Positions 22,893-33,103 of a stretch of 64,000 nucleotides of DNA are shown here, piece by piece. This stretch comes from Cyanodermella asteris (lineage: Eukaryota > Ascomycota > Lecanoromycetes > Ostropales > Stictidaceae), in the NCBI GenBank assembly GCA_900618795.1, contig UYJD01000007.1, positions 1,006,385 to 1,070,384 on the forward strand. The letters are read 5' to 3'. Each line of letters opens with the position of its first letter. The first letter of the stretch is position 1. Below the pieces are notes generated by a model that had not been told where the DNA came from, made no database searches, and was given only the letters and a program-made list of their open reading frames with translations. Both the position numbers and the translations under genes were made by a program.

Positions 22893-24066
22893 TCAACCGC
22901 CTGATGCCTCGCGGTAAAAAGAGATGCTCCTGTTTGCGCCCGCTATCGCGAAAGTCTCGGCGCTTTGGGCTGTTTGGCGCAGCCATTTGACTGCCCAAAC
23001 ATTCTTATCGGTCTCTGCGTGCGTGGCCACGCAGGTTCTCTGGTCGATCGACCACACCTTTGTCTTTCCGTCGAATGCACCACTAAGCAGAAACTCGCCG
23101 GTAGCGTTCCAGTCCACTGACATGATCCAAGCTTGATGACCAGTAAAATTCGCGACGTGCTCTCCGTTCTCCGCTTCGAACAATGCAATCACCTTTGCGT
23201 CGCCACACGCAGCAAGAAGCTTGCCGCCAGGAGAGAAACTCACAGAACGAACTGGAGATGCAAGTGACGGCAGGGAGTGTTTCAGTCTTCCCGTTTCCGT
23301 GTCGAAAATGTAGATACCTCCATTTTCGTGGCCCGATGCAACGAGACGTCCATCATTAGACTGAAGTGGTGACATGTCAGCAAAGCACGAGGATCAAGAC
23401 AACAAGGGCACATTCGTTGGACGCACAATGTCAACACTCAAGCCAAAGCTTCCTTTGGTTTCGTAAACACGGATTTTTCTACCACTGACAGTATCCCAAA
23501 CGTCGACGCGTCCGTCGTAACTCGAGGTGGCAAGGCGCTGACCATTGCCGGATAGTGCGACTGACCATATCTCGCCAACTTTATACTGCGCTTGTCTGCC
23601 GTCAGTATGTTGCATGATCGAGGCCAGGGGCAAAACTCGAGTAGCTTGCACTCACCCAGCTCGAGCCCGTCCGCACGAAGAGAATCATTCTCCACGGACC
23701 ATAATCTGACCTCGCCCCCAAAGCCGGCGCTCACGAGACGGGTGCCGTCCCTGCTCGCGGAGAGATGATGGCAACCGAGAGAATGAGCTCCTGGTAGCTC
23801 TTGTTTGTGACTATAGCCCTCGCTGGTTGCGTGGAGCTGAAGACCGGATGCCCCAGATGCTGAAACCAGTCCAGCAGAGGTGGGTGCCAATGCATAGATC
23901 TCGGCCACGTGAGCTGAGGAGTCATTGTGTGTTAGCGATGTTATCTCTGGAGACCAGAGGACGTCTCATACCCTCGTCGATTGTGTGCGTAGTGAGAAAT
24001 TGTTTCGACTACACGAGGTTAGAGCACATTTTTTCTAGAGGATGAGACTGTGTTCGTATTTACCAT
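22893..24066 (-). CDS. ski8: Ski8/Rec14 WD40 protein
   Basis: WD40 subunit of the Ski complex, which feeds RNA to the cytoplasmic exosome; in fungi it also acts as Rec14 in meiotic double-strand breaks. Five exons fit: 24066-24064 (the ATG alone), 24008-23972, 23913-23656, 23590-23427 and 23360-22893, total 309 residues. The start then reads M-SKQFLTTHTIDE-AHVAEIYALAPT, typical of the family. WD-like repeats include LWSVEN, VDVWDTVSG and TKVWSIDQ. The C-terminus SISFYREASGG is characteristic. The third intron is uncertain: the donor GTGAGT is good, but frame needs an AAG acceptor at 23591, or else donor and acceptor shift slightly (GTGCAA with CAG). The other junctions are canonical, with a CTCTAAC branch point in intron 1. 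Confidence 0.9.
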
Positions 24067-24563
24067 CGCCCAACTAGTGCGACCCTTTGACGGTGAATCA
24101 AGAGTTGCAAGATGACTTTATACCAAAGAGCGCGTAGACTATCAGGTCATGGGTAGATTGACTTGACGTGACATATCAAGGCTATGTATCATGAGCGGAG
24201 AAGCGCGAAAAAGTGTCCGCAGGGCGAAGAAACTAGGACAATTTTATGCGCTTCTGCGCAGATCGATGATGTACCGGGCCCGTCGCAAACTATGGAAAGG
24301 GGGGGTTTTCTATCAATTCCCTACTAAGGGGTTGGGTACTTGTACAGTGGCATGATCCGATAACGCCACGCTATGCAAATGAAACGATTCCGTATAGTAC
24401 ACCCAGCACAAATTGGTGCGGGTCTCTTCCCAGCTCGATGCAAAACAGCTTTGGCCGGCAAGTCTAAGCAAGCTGAGTGCTCGTAGAATGTGATCTGGAC
24501 ACCGAAGTCCAGCTGCAGAGTTCTGGCCTAAGCCACGCTTTGTGCAGCTACATACTGTGGCCG
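24067..24563. other. Intergenic, ski8 upstream / mrpl32 3' side
   Basis: About 500 bases between two minus-strand genes: ski8 promoter and mrpl32 3' region. A G8 run lies at about 24299-24306. Nothing gene-like is seen. Confidence 0.45.
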
Positions 24564-25040
24564 CTACTCGGCGACAGAGCCCTGGGTTGTTGCTAGCTTC
24601 TTGCCAGTGACATCGCGGCCTTGCCAGATATCTTTTATTTCTTGTTCTGCTCAGCAACAGCCTCGGGGGATCGAATTCTTGATCGACTTACCTCGAACGC
24701 AGTACGGACACAATAGGTGGGCGCGCTTTGCGTTACCGCAAGCCGGGCACCGATTGAGATGTGTGACGTCCTTCAAAGCTTTGCCGGCCAAAAAACGTTG
24801 TCTCTTTTTGCGATGCGAAGTCTTTTTCTTGGGCACAGCACGCAGTATAGAATCCCACAGGCCAGCCAATATACTTGGTATCCCCCAGTGAAGAGACGGA
24901 GCAGCGATCGCGCGTAGGAGTCCGAATGTGAAACTGGCCTGTCGCAGAAAGATTCGGGGTGGGGAAGACAAAGGTGTCGCTACCAAGGATAAGGGGCGTA
25001 TCGCAAAGGTAGCTGCCCTGAAGCTGGCGAAGAGGGCCAT
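24564..25040 (-). CDS. mrpl32: Mitochondrial ribosomal protein bL32m
   Basis: Component of the large subunit of the mitochondrial ribosome. Two exons, 25040-24692 and 24646-24564, give 143 residues; the GTAAGT donor and GAGCAG acceptor restore the tail [12 protein letters not shown]. The conserved [12 protein letters not shown] start of the mature protein follows a long leader (about residues 1-68) rich in Ala, Arg, Ser and Leu, as expected for mitochondrial import. A zinc ribbon is seen at C98-x2-C101 and C111-x2-C114. In yeast this protein is matured by the m-AAA protease, and the leader length here fits that. Without splicing the frame would end at a short RGCC tail. It diverges from the septin gene over 562 bases. 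Confidence 0.93.
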
Positions 25041-25602
25041 TGCGTTGGATGGTGAGAAACAGCTGTCGACTGGATGTGGGCCTAGCGGCCAGCGATGGCG
25101 AAATTTGGATTCAGAGGTGCGGACCGTATAAGAGCGCGAGGACGCAAGACGTGAGAGCGGTGCTTGCTGAGAGAGAATGACTGATGGCTCAAAAGGCCGC
25201 TGTGGTGAGATTGAACTATTGCGAGGTCAAGATGGAAATCGGAGCTCCATGCCGACCAACGAAGCCAGAGCTCATTTGGGAAGAGGGAGAGAGAAAAAAG
25301 GGCAGGCGCGCTTGTGCTCACCTGGAATTGGCGTATTAGGCGGCGGACCGCGCCTGCCGTTGTGCTCCGTGTTCCCCAGACTGGCGGAAAGCGCCATGCT
25401 GGTTCACTGGGTAGCCGCTAGCGAGTAGCCCCTTACGACCTGGGATGCACAGAGAAAGAAGCCGCCAGCTCCTGTGTCACTCATTGCCTCGCACTCCTCT
25501 GCTGCACTTGCCTGCTTCTCGTTGAATTTGCGTGCGCCGACCTCTTCTCCTCTCCTCACTTCCACGCCTGCGAGCTTTCACCCACCCTGTAGCCCAGACA
25601 CA
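25041..25602. promoter_or_regulatory. Divergent promoter mrpl32 / septin
   Basis: 562 bases between divergent ATGs. The septin side is pyrimidine-rich (CT-rich runs at 25470-25590), common upstream of fungal housekeeping starts. No named site is seen. Confidence 0.4.
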
Positions 25603-26683
25603 ATGGCTGCCGCTGCGAACTTTGCGCCATCGCAGCCCGTGGTTCCAAAGAGCCACGTCGGTTTCGACAGCATCACCACTCAGATCGAGCGCAAACTGCT
25701 GAAGCGTGGTTTCCAGTTCAATGTCATCTGCGTTGGTGCGTCTTCGTCGTCACTCACTCACTAATTACATCGCTGACAGTATCGCAGGCCAAACCGGTCT
25801 GGGGAAGTCCACCTTGATCAACACCATCTTTGCCTCGCATCTGATCGACTCGAAAGGCCGCCTGACTCCTGACGAGCCGGCGAGGAGCACCACAGAAATT
25901 CAGGCGCTGTCCCACGTTATCGAAGAGAATGGAGTCCGTCTTCGTCTCAATATTGTCGATACCCCCGGCTACGGCGACCAGGTGAACAACGATCGATGCT
26001 GGGATCCGATAGTCAAGTACATCAAAGATCAGCACTCGGCGTACCTTCGCAAAGAGCTCACTGCGCAGCGTGAACGCTACATTCAAGACACTCGCGTCCA
26101 CTGCTGTCTGTTCTTCATCCAGCCTTCCGGCCACGCATTGAAGCCTCTGGACATTGTTGTGTTGAAGAAGCTGTCCGATGTCGTCAACGTCGTTCCGGTC
26201 ATTGCAAAGTCTGACTCGTTGACTCTTGAGGAACGTCAAGCTTTCAAGGAGCGCATCAGGGAAGAATTCGCGTTTCACAACCTGCGCATGTTCCCTTACG
26301 ACAACGACGAGCATGACGAGGAGGAGCGGGCCCTGAACACCAAGATCAAGGAGCTCATTCCTTTTGCTGTCGTTGGCTCAGAGAACTCGATCGTCGTAGG
26401 CGGTAAGCAGGTTCGCGGTCGCCAGAATCGCTGGGGTGTTATCAACGTTGAGGATGAGAACCACTGCGAATTTATATCGCTACGGAATTTCTTGACTCGA
26501 ACGCACTTGCAGGATCTGATCGAAACCACCAGTCAAACTCACTACGAGACCTTCCGTGCCAAGCAGTTGATGGCTTTGAAGGAAACGCAGGGAGCGAGCC
26601 ATGCTGGCAGCAGGCCTATCAGCCCCAGTGCCGACAGAGAGCTTAGCAGGCAGAGCCAAAGAATGACCATGAACGGGTACTAG
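25603..26683 (+). CDS. cdc10: Septin, Cdc10/AspD class
   Basis: GTP-binding septin that co-assembles into filaments at septa and polarity sites. Two exons, 25603-25735 and 25788-26683, encode 342 residues; the 52-nt intron splits the P-loop glycine codon. Motifs: polybasic KLLKRGF at 31-37; G1 GQTGLGKST at 45-53; DTPGYGD (G3); AKSD (G4); and the septin-unique element near RNRWGVINVEDENHCEF. There is no C-terminal coiled coil, and the Ser/Arg-rich tail ends NGY; the short length and absent coil point to the Cdc10/AspD class rather than Cdc3, Cdc11 or Cdc12. Bud4, a septin-associated protein, is encoded about 8.5 kb downstream. Confidence 0.95.
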
Positions 26684-27034
26684 GGGTACGCGCCGCAGGG
26701 CTCGCAGGGTACGCTGGTCAGGGCATGACTGCGACAATGTTGGCCAGTTGAACCATTCCTGTTTGCGGTTTGGCGTCACTAGCGTGGAGAGTGCCAGGAT
26801 TTGTGCAGCAAGAGCAGAGCTTCGGAGGAAAGGTTGACGGAAACACTTTGAGATACCAGTAGCGTCTATTGTAATGCTTGCCCTGCTTTTCATGCTTGCT
26901 GCCGTTGCATCCCATGCCTGTGCTGGATCTAGTAGTACGAACACGACCGGCTTCGAGTAAAATCTGCAGGCACTATAGAAAACCGTCCTCGAAGGCAATT
27001 CAGATCGAACGGGTTTGGCTTCTTGAGAGCAAAT
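26684..27034. other. Convergent 3' spacer, septin / guk1
   Basis: 351 bases between convergent stop codons, taken as 3' untranslated regions. No gene is seen. Confidence 0.45.
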
Positions 27035-27771
27035 TCAGGCGCTGTCATTACTGCCAAACCGCCCACTGTCCACGACCCATTGTTCCAACTCCTCGTAGGC
27101 ATGGTCGACGTTGTCATTGACCACAATTTTGTCATGTACACCTGGTGTTTGGCTAAACTCCAACTCTTTCACGGCTTGCTGGAGCCTCTTTTGCAGACTG
27201 TCTTCGGTCTCAGTTCCGCGACCTCGGAGCCTGGCCTCCAGCGTTTTGATATCCGGCGGGGATAGGAAGAGATACCGAGCGTTGAGATCGGTCTTTTTGA
27301 CCTGTTTCACGCCCTGCGACTGTTAGCTCCAAGTCGAGTATTCGATGTGGACGTTGACAAGACAGACCTCCATCTCAATATCGAGGATACAGATTTGACC
27401 CTTCTCTGCAATGTCTTTCACTGCCTGGATACTCGTCCCGTAGAGGTTTCCACCAAACTGTGCGTGTTCGATGAAGCCATCGGCATCGACAAGCTTGCCA
27501 AACTCGTCCCTGGTCACAAAATGATACTCTCGTCCATGCTCTTCGCCGGGACGCGGTGCCCTCGTCGTATGAGAGACAGAAAACCCGAAACGGCCGGGGT
27601 GGGCGTTGAAGAGCCGCTTGAGTAGCGTCGATTTGCCCGCCCCAGACGGTCCAGAGACCACTACCGGTCGGTGCTTGCGCACGGCTGAGTTGAATCGGGT
27701 CAGGCTCTTGCAAGTTGAACATGGCTTCCATCAAAAGACTCACCAATTGGAGCTTCACTTGCTGATGCCAT
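27035..27771 (-). CDS. guk1: Guanylate kinase
   Basis: Phosphorylates GMP to GDP with ATP in the cytosol, supplying GTP and dGTP. Three exons, 27771-27744, 27684-27368 and 27313-27035, give 207 residues, slightly above the yeast length. The short first exon encodes MASASEAPI and joins to [20 protein letters not shown]; the P-loop is residues 21-29. The GMP-binding segment [19 protein letters not shown] and the lid region [16 protein letters not shown] are intact. Introns of 59 and 54 nt use GTGAGT/CAG and GTCTGT/CAG; the second has a GCTAAC branch point. No targeting signal is seen. Confidence 0.96.
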
Positions 27772-28082
27772 GTTGAGTGAGCTGGTAGTGATGGAGGGGT
27801 AGCAGCGACGTATTCCGTTGACAGCTGACGGCAAAGCGGGAGGAGCACGCTTGCCTACCAGAGCGAACATGTGGCTGGCAGTGTCAAATCAACGATGGCC
27901 TGAAGCGCTTGAGAGTGGGCAATGGATTACGAATACACACAGCACTGGTACAAGTTCAACGTGCTCGTATGAACCATGGTAGCATGGTCGACAGTGGATC
28001 AATGTCACGTTGAACATCTTCTACAGCGGCCTCAAGCGCGAAAGCTATGTAAGACGCGAGTCTCAAGGTACGATGATGCTAT
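27772..28082. other. Short spacer, guk1 promoter / rud3 3' side
   Basis: 311 bases between two minus-strand genes; they should hold the guk1 promoter and the rud3 3' end. Nothing else is seen. Confidence 0.4.
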
Positions 28083-29851
28083 TCAAGAAGTCGGCCTTGA
28101 TGATTCAGAGACGCTTGTCGCCTTCGAGCTTCCACCCTCCGCCTCTGACTCCAAAAATTCCGAGAATAATCCTGCGATCGAGTCCTTACGAGTTCCGGCT
28201 TCTCCAGAGTATGCTCCCAGATTTGCAGCGTTGAGAGTCGGCGTGCTTGGATTCCTGCTCCATGGCGAGATGGGGTTTCTCAAGCTTGGGTTCGACGCAC
28301 CAGGTCGTGCAAGCCCGGCTTGTTCTCGTTGTTCTAATAAACATAAGCATAATCATCACTGGAAGGTCAGAGCTGCGTCCTTACCATCAGTCCAATTCAG
28401 CATAGCAGCTATGATTTGTAGAATCTGGAATTTCTTAGGATCGCCATGACCCAGCGTCAGGAATTGCAAGAAATGGTTAGTCACCAGTTGTCGGTCGATA
28501 ACATCTTCAGTTTTCCCACGCTTGAGTTGCCTGAGTGCCTTAGTCAAGTGATCGTTGAGGATGACGGCTTCATGCCGTAGCTTCCCAATCAGGAGATTCT
28601 TCTCCTTGAGCTCTGCTTCGAGCGGAAGAAGGCGATCTCTCTCCCCTTGCATATCGCCGAGACGAGCTTTTGATTCAGACTCGCTCGCTTGCGCATCATC
28701 GAGCTTTTTCCGAAGGTCTGCGATTTCGGACTGGCTCTTCTCCACAATTTCACGTAGCTCCTGCTTTCGAGCTTCCTGGATATCTTGTAGTCCTTTTTGT
28801 AAGCCCTCCACAGTATGAGCCTGAGTATCGCGCTGCTCCCTGATTTTCTCGTAGGCAGATTTATGACCTTCGACATCTTCCTCCATTTCGGTCACCCTGT
28901 GTTCCAGCCCCTGCCTGATATTGCGCTCCTCCATCGCCAATATCTCCCAGTCTTGCATGGCTTGCTTTGCATTCTCGAATTCCTCGCGTGCAGTGGCTTC
29001 ACGTTGAATCAAATCGTCACGCTCTTCGTTCCAGTTTTGCTGCGAAAGCGTCGCACGGTTTCGTAGCGTAGAGAGCTCTTTTGACTGTTCCTCCCTTTCT
29101 AAGATCATTCGTTTCACCTCGACGGTCTGGCTGTCCGCGTGCTCTCGAAGCACTGCATTCTGTGACTGTAATTCCTCAATTTCGATTCGAGCTTCAGCAA
29201 GTTGCTCTGCATCTGCTTTCAGGCGCTCCGTGAGTTGTGTTTTGAGCGTGTTTACCCTTCCTAGTAGACTTTGATATTGCTCTTGTGCTGTCTCTTTCTC
29301 CGATCGCTCGGCACTGATCTGCTCGTTCAGTTTGTCGATATCCTCATTGCCTTTTGACTGGATGTCTTCGAGCGATTTGCGTAGCTTTGTAACTTCCTCT
29401 CGGAGGATAACCCTGTCGTGTAGCAATGCGTCGAGTCTTGCTTGAGTATTTTCGCTGGCTTTCAAAGTATCGGCCGTGTCTAAGGCTGGCGAGCCGCTTG
29501 CCAGTCCGCGAACCACGTCAGTCCGTGCCTCCCCATCGTTCACCGTACTCTTTGACGGGCTGTGTGGCACTCGTGGCTCGTCGTCAGATTCCTCCTCTTC
29601 GCCATTGATGTCGCTATCCAGCTTTCCGCCAACTTCGCCAGTTTGGATCTCTCCTTGAGCTGCGGATTTCGCCTCTGTCCGAGCATCCGTGATCGTTTGG
29701 GCGGCCGCTTTCTTCTTCTTCCTGTTCTTCTTGGCTTTTGAACTCGATAGGGCTGTTGAGACGGCGTCAGCTAAGGAAAGGCTTCAGGAAGCACGTGGAA
29801 CGTACTCGTAGGTGTCGGCGGCAATGACGTTGCGTTTTGGCTAGATGACAT
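28083..29851 (-). CDS. rud3: Golgin Rud3 (GRAB-domain coiled coil)
   Basis: Cis-Golgi coiled-coil tether related to GMAP-210, recruited by Arf1. Three exons, 29851-29806, 29752-28385 and 28333-28083, total 554 residues. Order: short Ser/Thr N-terminus; a Lys-rich patch (KAKKNRKKKK); an acidic stretch EEEESDDE; then a coiled coil at roughly 100-430 full of Glu, Lys, Gln and Leu heptads; then the GRAB domain at about 430-472 (IDRQLVTNHFLQFL, FQILQIIAAMLNWTD). The last intron (GTAAGG/TAG, 51 nt) splits the end of the GRAB domain and leads into EQREQAGLARPG, which is conserved in relatives, and a Ser-rich tail. The GRAB domain rather than GRIP supports Rud3 over Imh1. Confidence 0.9.
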
Positions 29852-30714
29852 GTCGTATGGGGTTGGAAATGTCCAATGATAAATCAGTCCAGTGGTCTGG
29901 AGGTGTTGCGGCCAGACCTGTCTCGCCACGAGTGCTATAGTTGAGGCAATGTTTCATACGTAACCCGTACCATTCTCGCATCCAGTGAGAGCGATTTCCG
30001 CCATGATTCCTGCGTTTACTCGTCGAGAAGGAGAACTACTGGAGCACGGCTAGTTAGATCTACTTCGGATCCGCGGTGGCTTACAAGAACACTTTGCAGG
30101 CGGCTGACCAGAAAATGCGAAGAGCAATTGCGTCGACATCACTGCTTCAGGCCACTCATGGGTACCGGCATGTGCAGACGCCGGCCCCAGCCAGAGCTAT
30201 TAGGCAATCAATCTACTGTACATACATGGCACTGCACTGTGCCAAAGAAGCATGTCCGTGTTCTGCCAGCTCCCAGGTCGAAACCCAACATATGTATGCC
30301 TAAAGCGAACCTGGGTATCCCATTGCGACGATCGGGAGATCTGCAGGTGATAATCAGGATTAGAAAGGCTCAAGAGATCTTCGTCTGCTCGGGAATAAGG
30401 AACCAGAGACTTTCAGACTCTGGTCCAAGGGTTTATGAGGACGTTGCGCGAGGAGAAGAGGAGGGCTCTCAGGTTTCGCAAGTCAACGCGCAGACGTCGA
30501 TCAGCGAGCGTGTGGGGCCGCTGACTAATCACGAACGTTCGTGCCATAGAGCAGGCTTGCTCACCATCAACTAGTCTTCTTCTGCTCCATAGTGCCTTAT
30601 CATTCGGAAGCTACTTTATGGCCACTTGACTGCTACTGGAGAACTGAGGGCTGTAGCTAGCAAGGCCGCCGCCGTAATGAATAGTACTACCTACTAGCTT
30701 CGCTTGTCCGATAG
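29852..30714. other. Intergenic, rud3 upstream / pus1 3' side
   Basis: 863 bases between two minus-strand genes. Open frames here (up to 148 codons on the plus strand) are low-complexity Arg/His-rich chance frames with no recognisable motif. I see no RNA gene. Confidence 0.45.
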
Positions 30715-32421
30715 CTAGCCATCATCTGCTCCCGATTCATCCGAGCTGCCACCAAGCTCGTCGACCATGTGTTGGACACCCGCATCAGCTTGCCTTGTGG
30801 ACGCCACCGCCGAAAGTCCTTTGCTGCTAAGATAGAGATACTGCGGAGTACGCAAGTTGTCGACCGCCCAGAACAACTGGTGAAACATGTTAGCCTGCTC
30901 CTCTTCGCGATAGATTCTTGCGTAGATTTCTCTGTGCTTGAATTCGTCCATTTCTGCTTTGTATTCCTCGAAGCCAATAGCGTTCCTGTCCGGTCCACCT
31001 TGCTGGGTCTGAAGCCTCTGATTATAGCTGTCAAAGATTGGTCGTTCAAGTAGTAGACCAAGACCTGGCGCTCGCGGGATACTGATTCGCTCTGATGCCA
31101 TGCTTTTCTGCATGAGCTCGACAGAGGTGCCACATCGCACTACCAACGCCACCATACCGACCATCTTTCGAATTTGATGCATCATGAAAGATTGTCCGTG
31201 TACCTTGAGCGAGAGCCATTCGCTTCCGTCTATCAAGATTGGGTTTTCATCGACCACGAAGCTTTTGATCAGCCGTTTTGCAGAGGGATCTTTGAACTGC
31301 TTCCTGATCGTGTAGTTGTGATAATTGTGCACGCCCACATACTGCGACAAGGCGTCTCGGATGCGTGAGAGTCTCTCGGGTGATATCCGCCATTTCTTCT
31401 TCGCATCGAGTATTGCGCTCCTAATATCACGCATGCTTTGCTCAACAGGAGACAAGACATCCGACTTCACGCCACTAAGATCCTTCTTCGTCTTGGTTGC
31501 GCTTGGGCTGTTGATGCCTTCGAACAGTTGGCGGTACGCAACTTCACGCACATCTGTATCGAGAGTGTCCAAAATTGGTGCTATGTGAGCATGCTCGGCC
31601 TCTTCCCAAAAGGATAGAACGTCCGCCTGTCGCTGCTCATACGAGGCAAGATCCCCCGACTCTGTTGCCAACTCTACCAGTTTCTGGCCAAGGTAGCTTT
31701 TGGGATGTGGCGGAAGGAAACAATGCGTAGGGATCAAGTACTCATAGATTCGAGAGTCGCAGAAATTGTACGAACTGAAGCCATTGCTTGTTCTCTCAAT
31801 TCCCCAGACGCGAATTTGATGAGACAAGGCGCTGTTGATCTTTTCGATGATCTGGTCGTCTTCAATGATGAGCTTCAGTGAGATCACGTTGCCGGCCGCG
31901 TGAACCCCTTTGTCCGTTCTTGCACAGCGCTGGAATCCAATCTTCTTCGGGTCGTCGGCATTCGCCTTGGAAACGGCTCCGGCTTTGACGAAGGCTTGGA
32001 AGAGGTCGCCCTCTATTGTCCTCGAGGTATGATTTAGCTGCATGCCATGGTACCCGGTTCCAGAATATCCAATCATGACAGCGACTTTACGTTTTGGCTT
32101 CCTTTCTTCCGAGGCTATCTCGTCTTTGGAGAACTCGGTGACATAAATGGCGGGCTGATAATCATCCCGTTCGAGTCTACGACGCTTGCTCTCTTCATTG
32201 CGCTCGCGGCTCCATACTGACGAGGCCCTTGCATTAGTCAGTTACTTCCACTACAGGGTAAACACTAGGCTGGCTTACTCATATTTCGATCTCCCGACAT
32301 CTTTCCTTTTGCGCTTTGGCTGGGTGTCGATTGCAGTGCCGGGCGTTGGCTGAGAGCCCGGCGGCGGATCGGGCTTTGCGGCGTCAGAGGCCGAATCATG
32401 TCCATGACCTTTGGCAGACAT
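30715..32421 (-). CDS. pus1: tRNA pseudouridine synthase Pus1
   Basis: TruA-family enzyme that makes pseudouridine at several tRNA positions (26-28, 34-36, 65, 67 in yeast) and in U2 snRNA. Best model: exons 32421-32279 and 32227-30715, 551 residues. The catalytic Asp lies in CARTDKGVHAAGN (about D153), after the conserved MIGYSGTGYHGMQ. Later blocks SSYNFCDSRIYEYL and SFMMHQIRKMVGMV are typical. The N-terminus is Lys/Arg-rich (QPKRKRKDVGR), a plausible nuclear signal. The intron has a good GTAAGC donor, but the nearest in-frame 3' splice site is GCAAG; the CAG nine bases on would break the frame. A start in exon 2 is an alternative. It diverges from tfa1. Confidence 0.93.
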
Positions 32422-33103
32422 GGCGAGCTTCTGTTCGCAGTTTCAGAGATGACAGGGCTGTGAAGGCTCACAAAACGCTGCCACATTCAGCCTTTGTGAC
32501 TTTAAATGTGGCGCAAGTGCTCGAGCCGCGCTCGATTCTGTTTCACGGTATATAAGCACCTGCCTACCTCTTTATACCACTCGATGCTCGAGTTTTCGGG
32601 TCCTAGGCACTCCTTCAAGTGCCTCTTTGTAGCGTCAGTTGGCAACGGCTGAGTTGTGCTAGCGCCAGGGCCACCGTTCCCAGTCGGCGCAACGGAAAGC
32701 TTGAGTTTGAATTGATTTATTCTCGGGCACTCGGAGTACAAGCCCGGAGCTTTGCTGCACACGCCGTCGTCAACCAGCTCCAGTCACACTTGGAACCAAG
32801 CCTTGCCTCCGCAGCTCGCAGCTCGCAACCTCCAGTGTTGATGCGAAGGGTTCGTCCCCTGACTCGATCTGCAGTCTCAGCTTCGGTCCGCTTGTGCAAG
32901 CAAGTAGCAGAAAATGCACCAACGTGCTTGCTTGAAGTCTAGTCCGCGCTGCCCAGCGCCCTGAACAAGCAGGCTCACTCCATCTCACCCTAGTTTCAAG
33001 CTTGAGCGAAAAATCACGCCTCTCGGTGGCGCCACTTCCAGTGTGGTCACCTCTCATCTGCCGGTTATTCGACCCTGAAGTCTGCGATAGCTTGCGACCG
33101 ACC
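32422..33103. promoter_or_regulatory. Divergent promoter pus1 / tfa1
   Basis: 682 bases between divergent starts. A TATA-like TATATAA lies at about 32550-32556, with uncertain relation to either start. Open frames inside it are not conserved-looking. Confidence 0.35.

Noticed and set aside
30128-30574. 148-codon frame between rud3 and pus1
   Set aside because: Arg/His/Ser-biased with no motif, no splice logic and no neighbour support.
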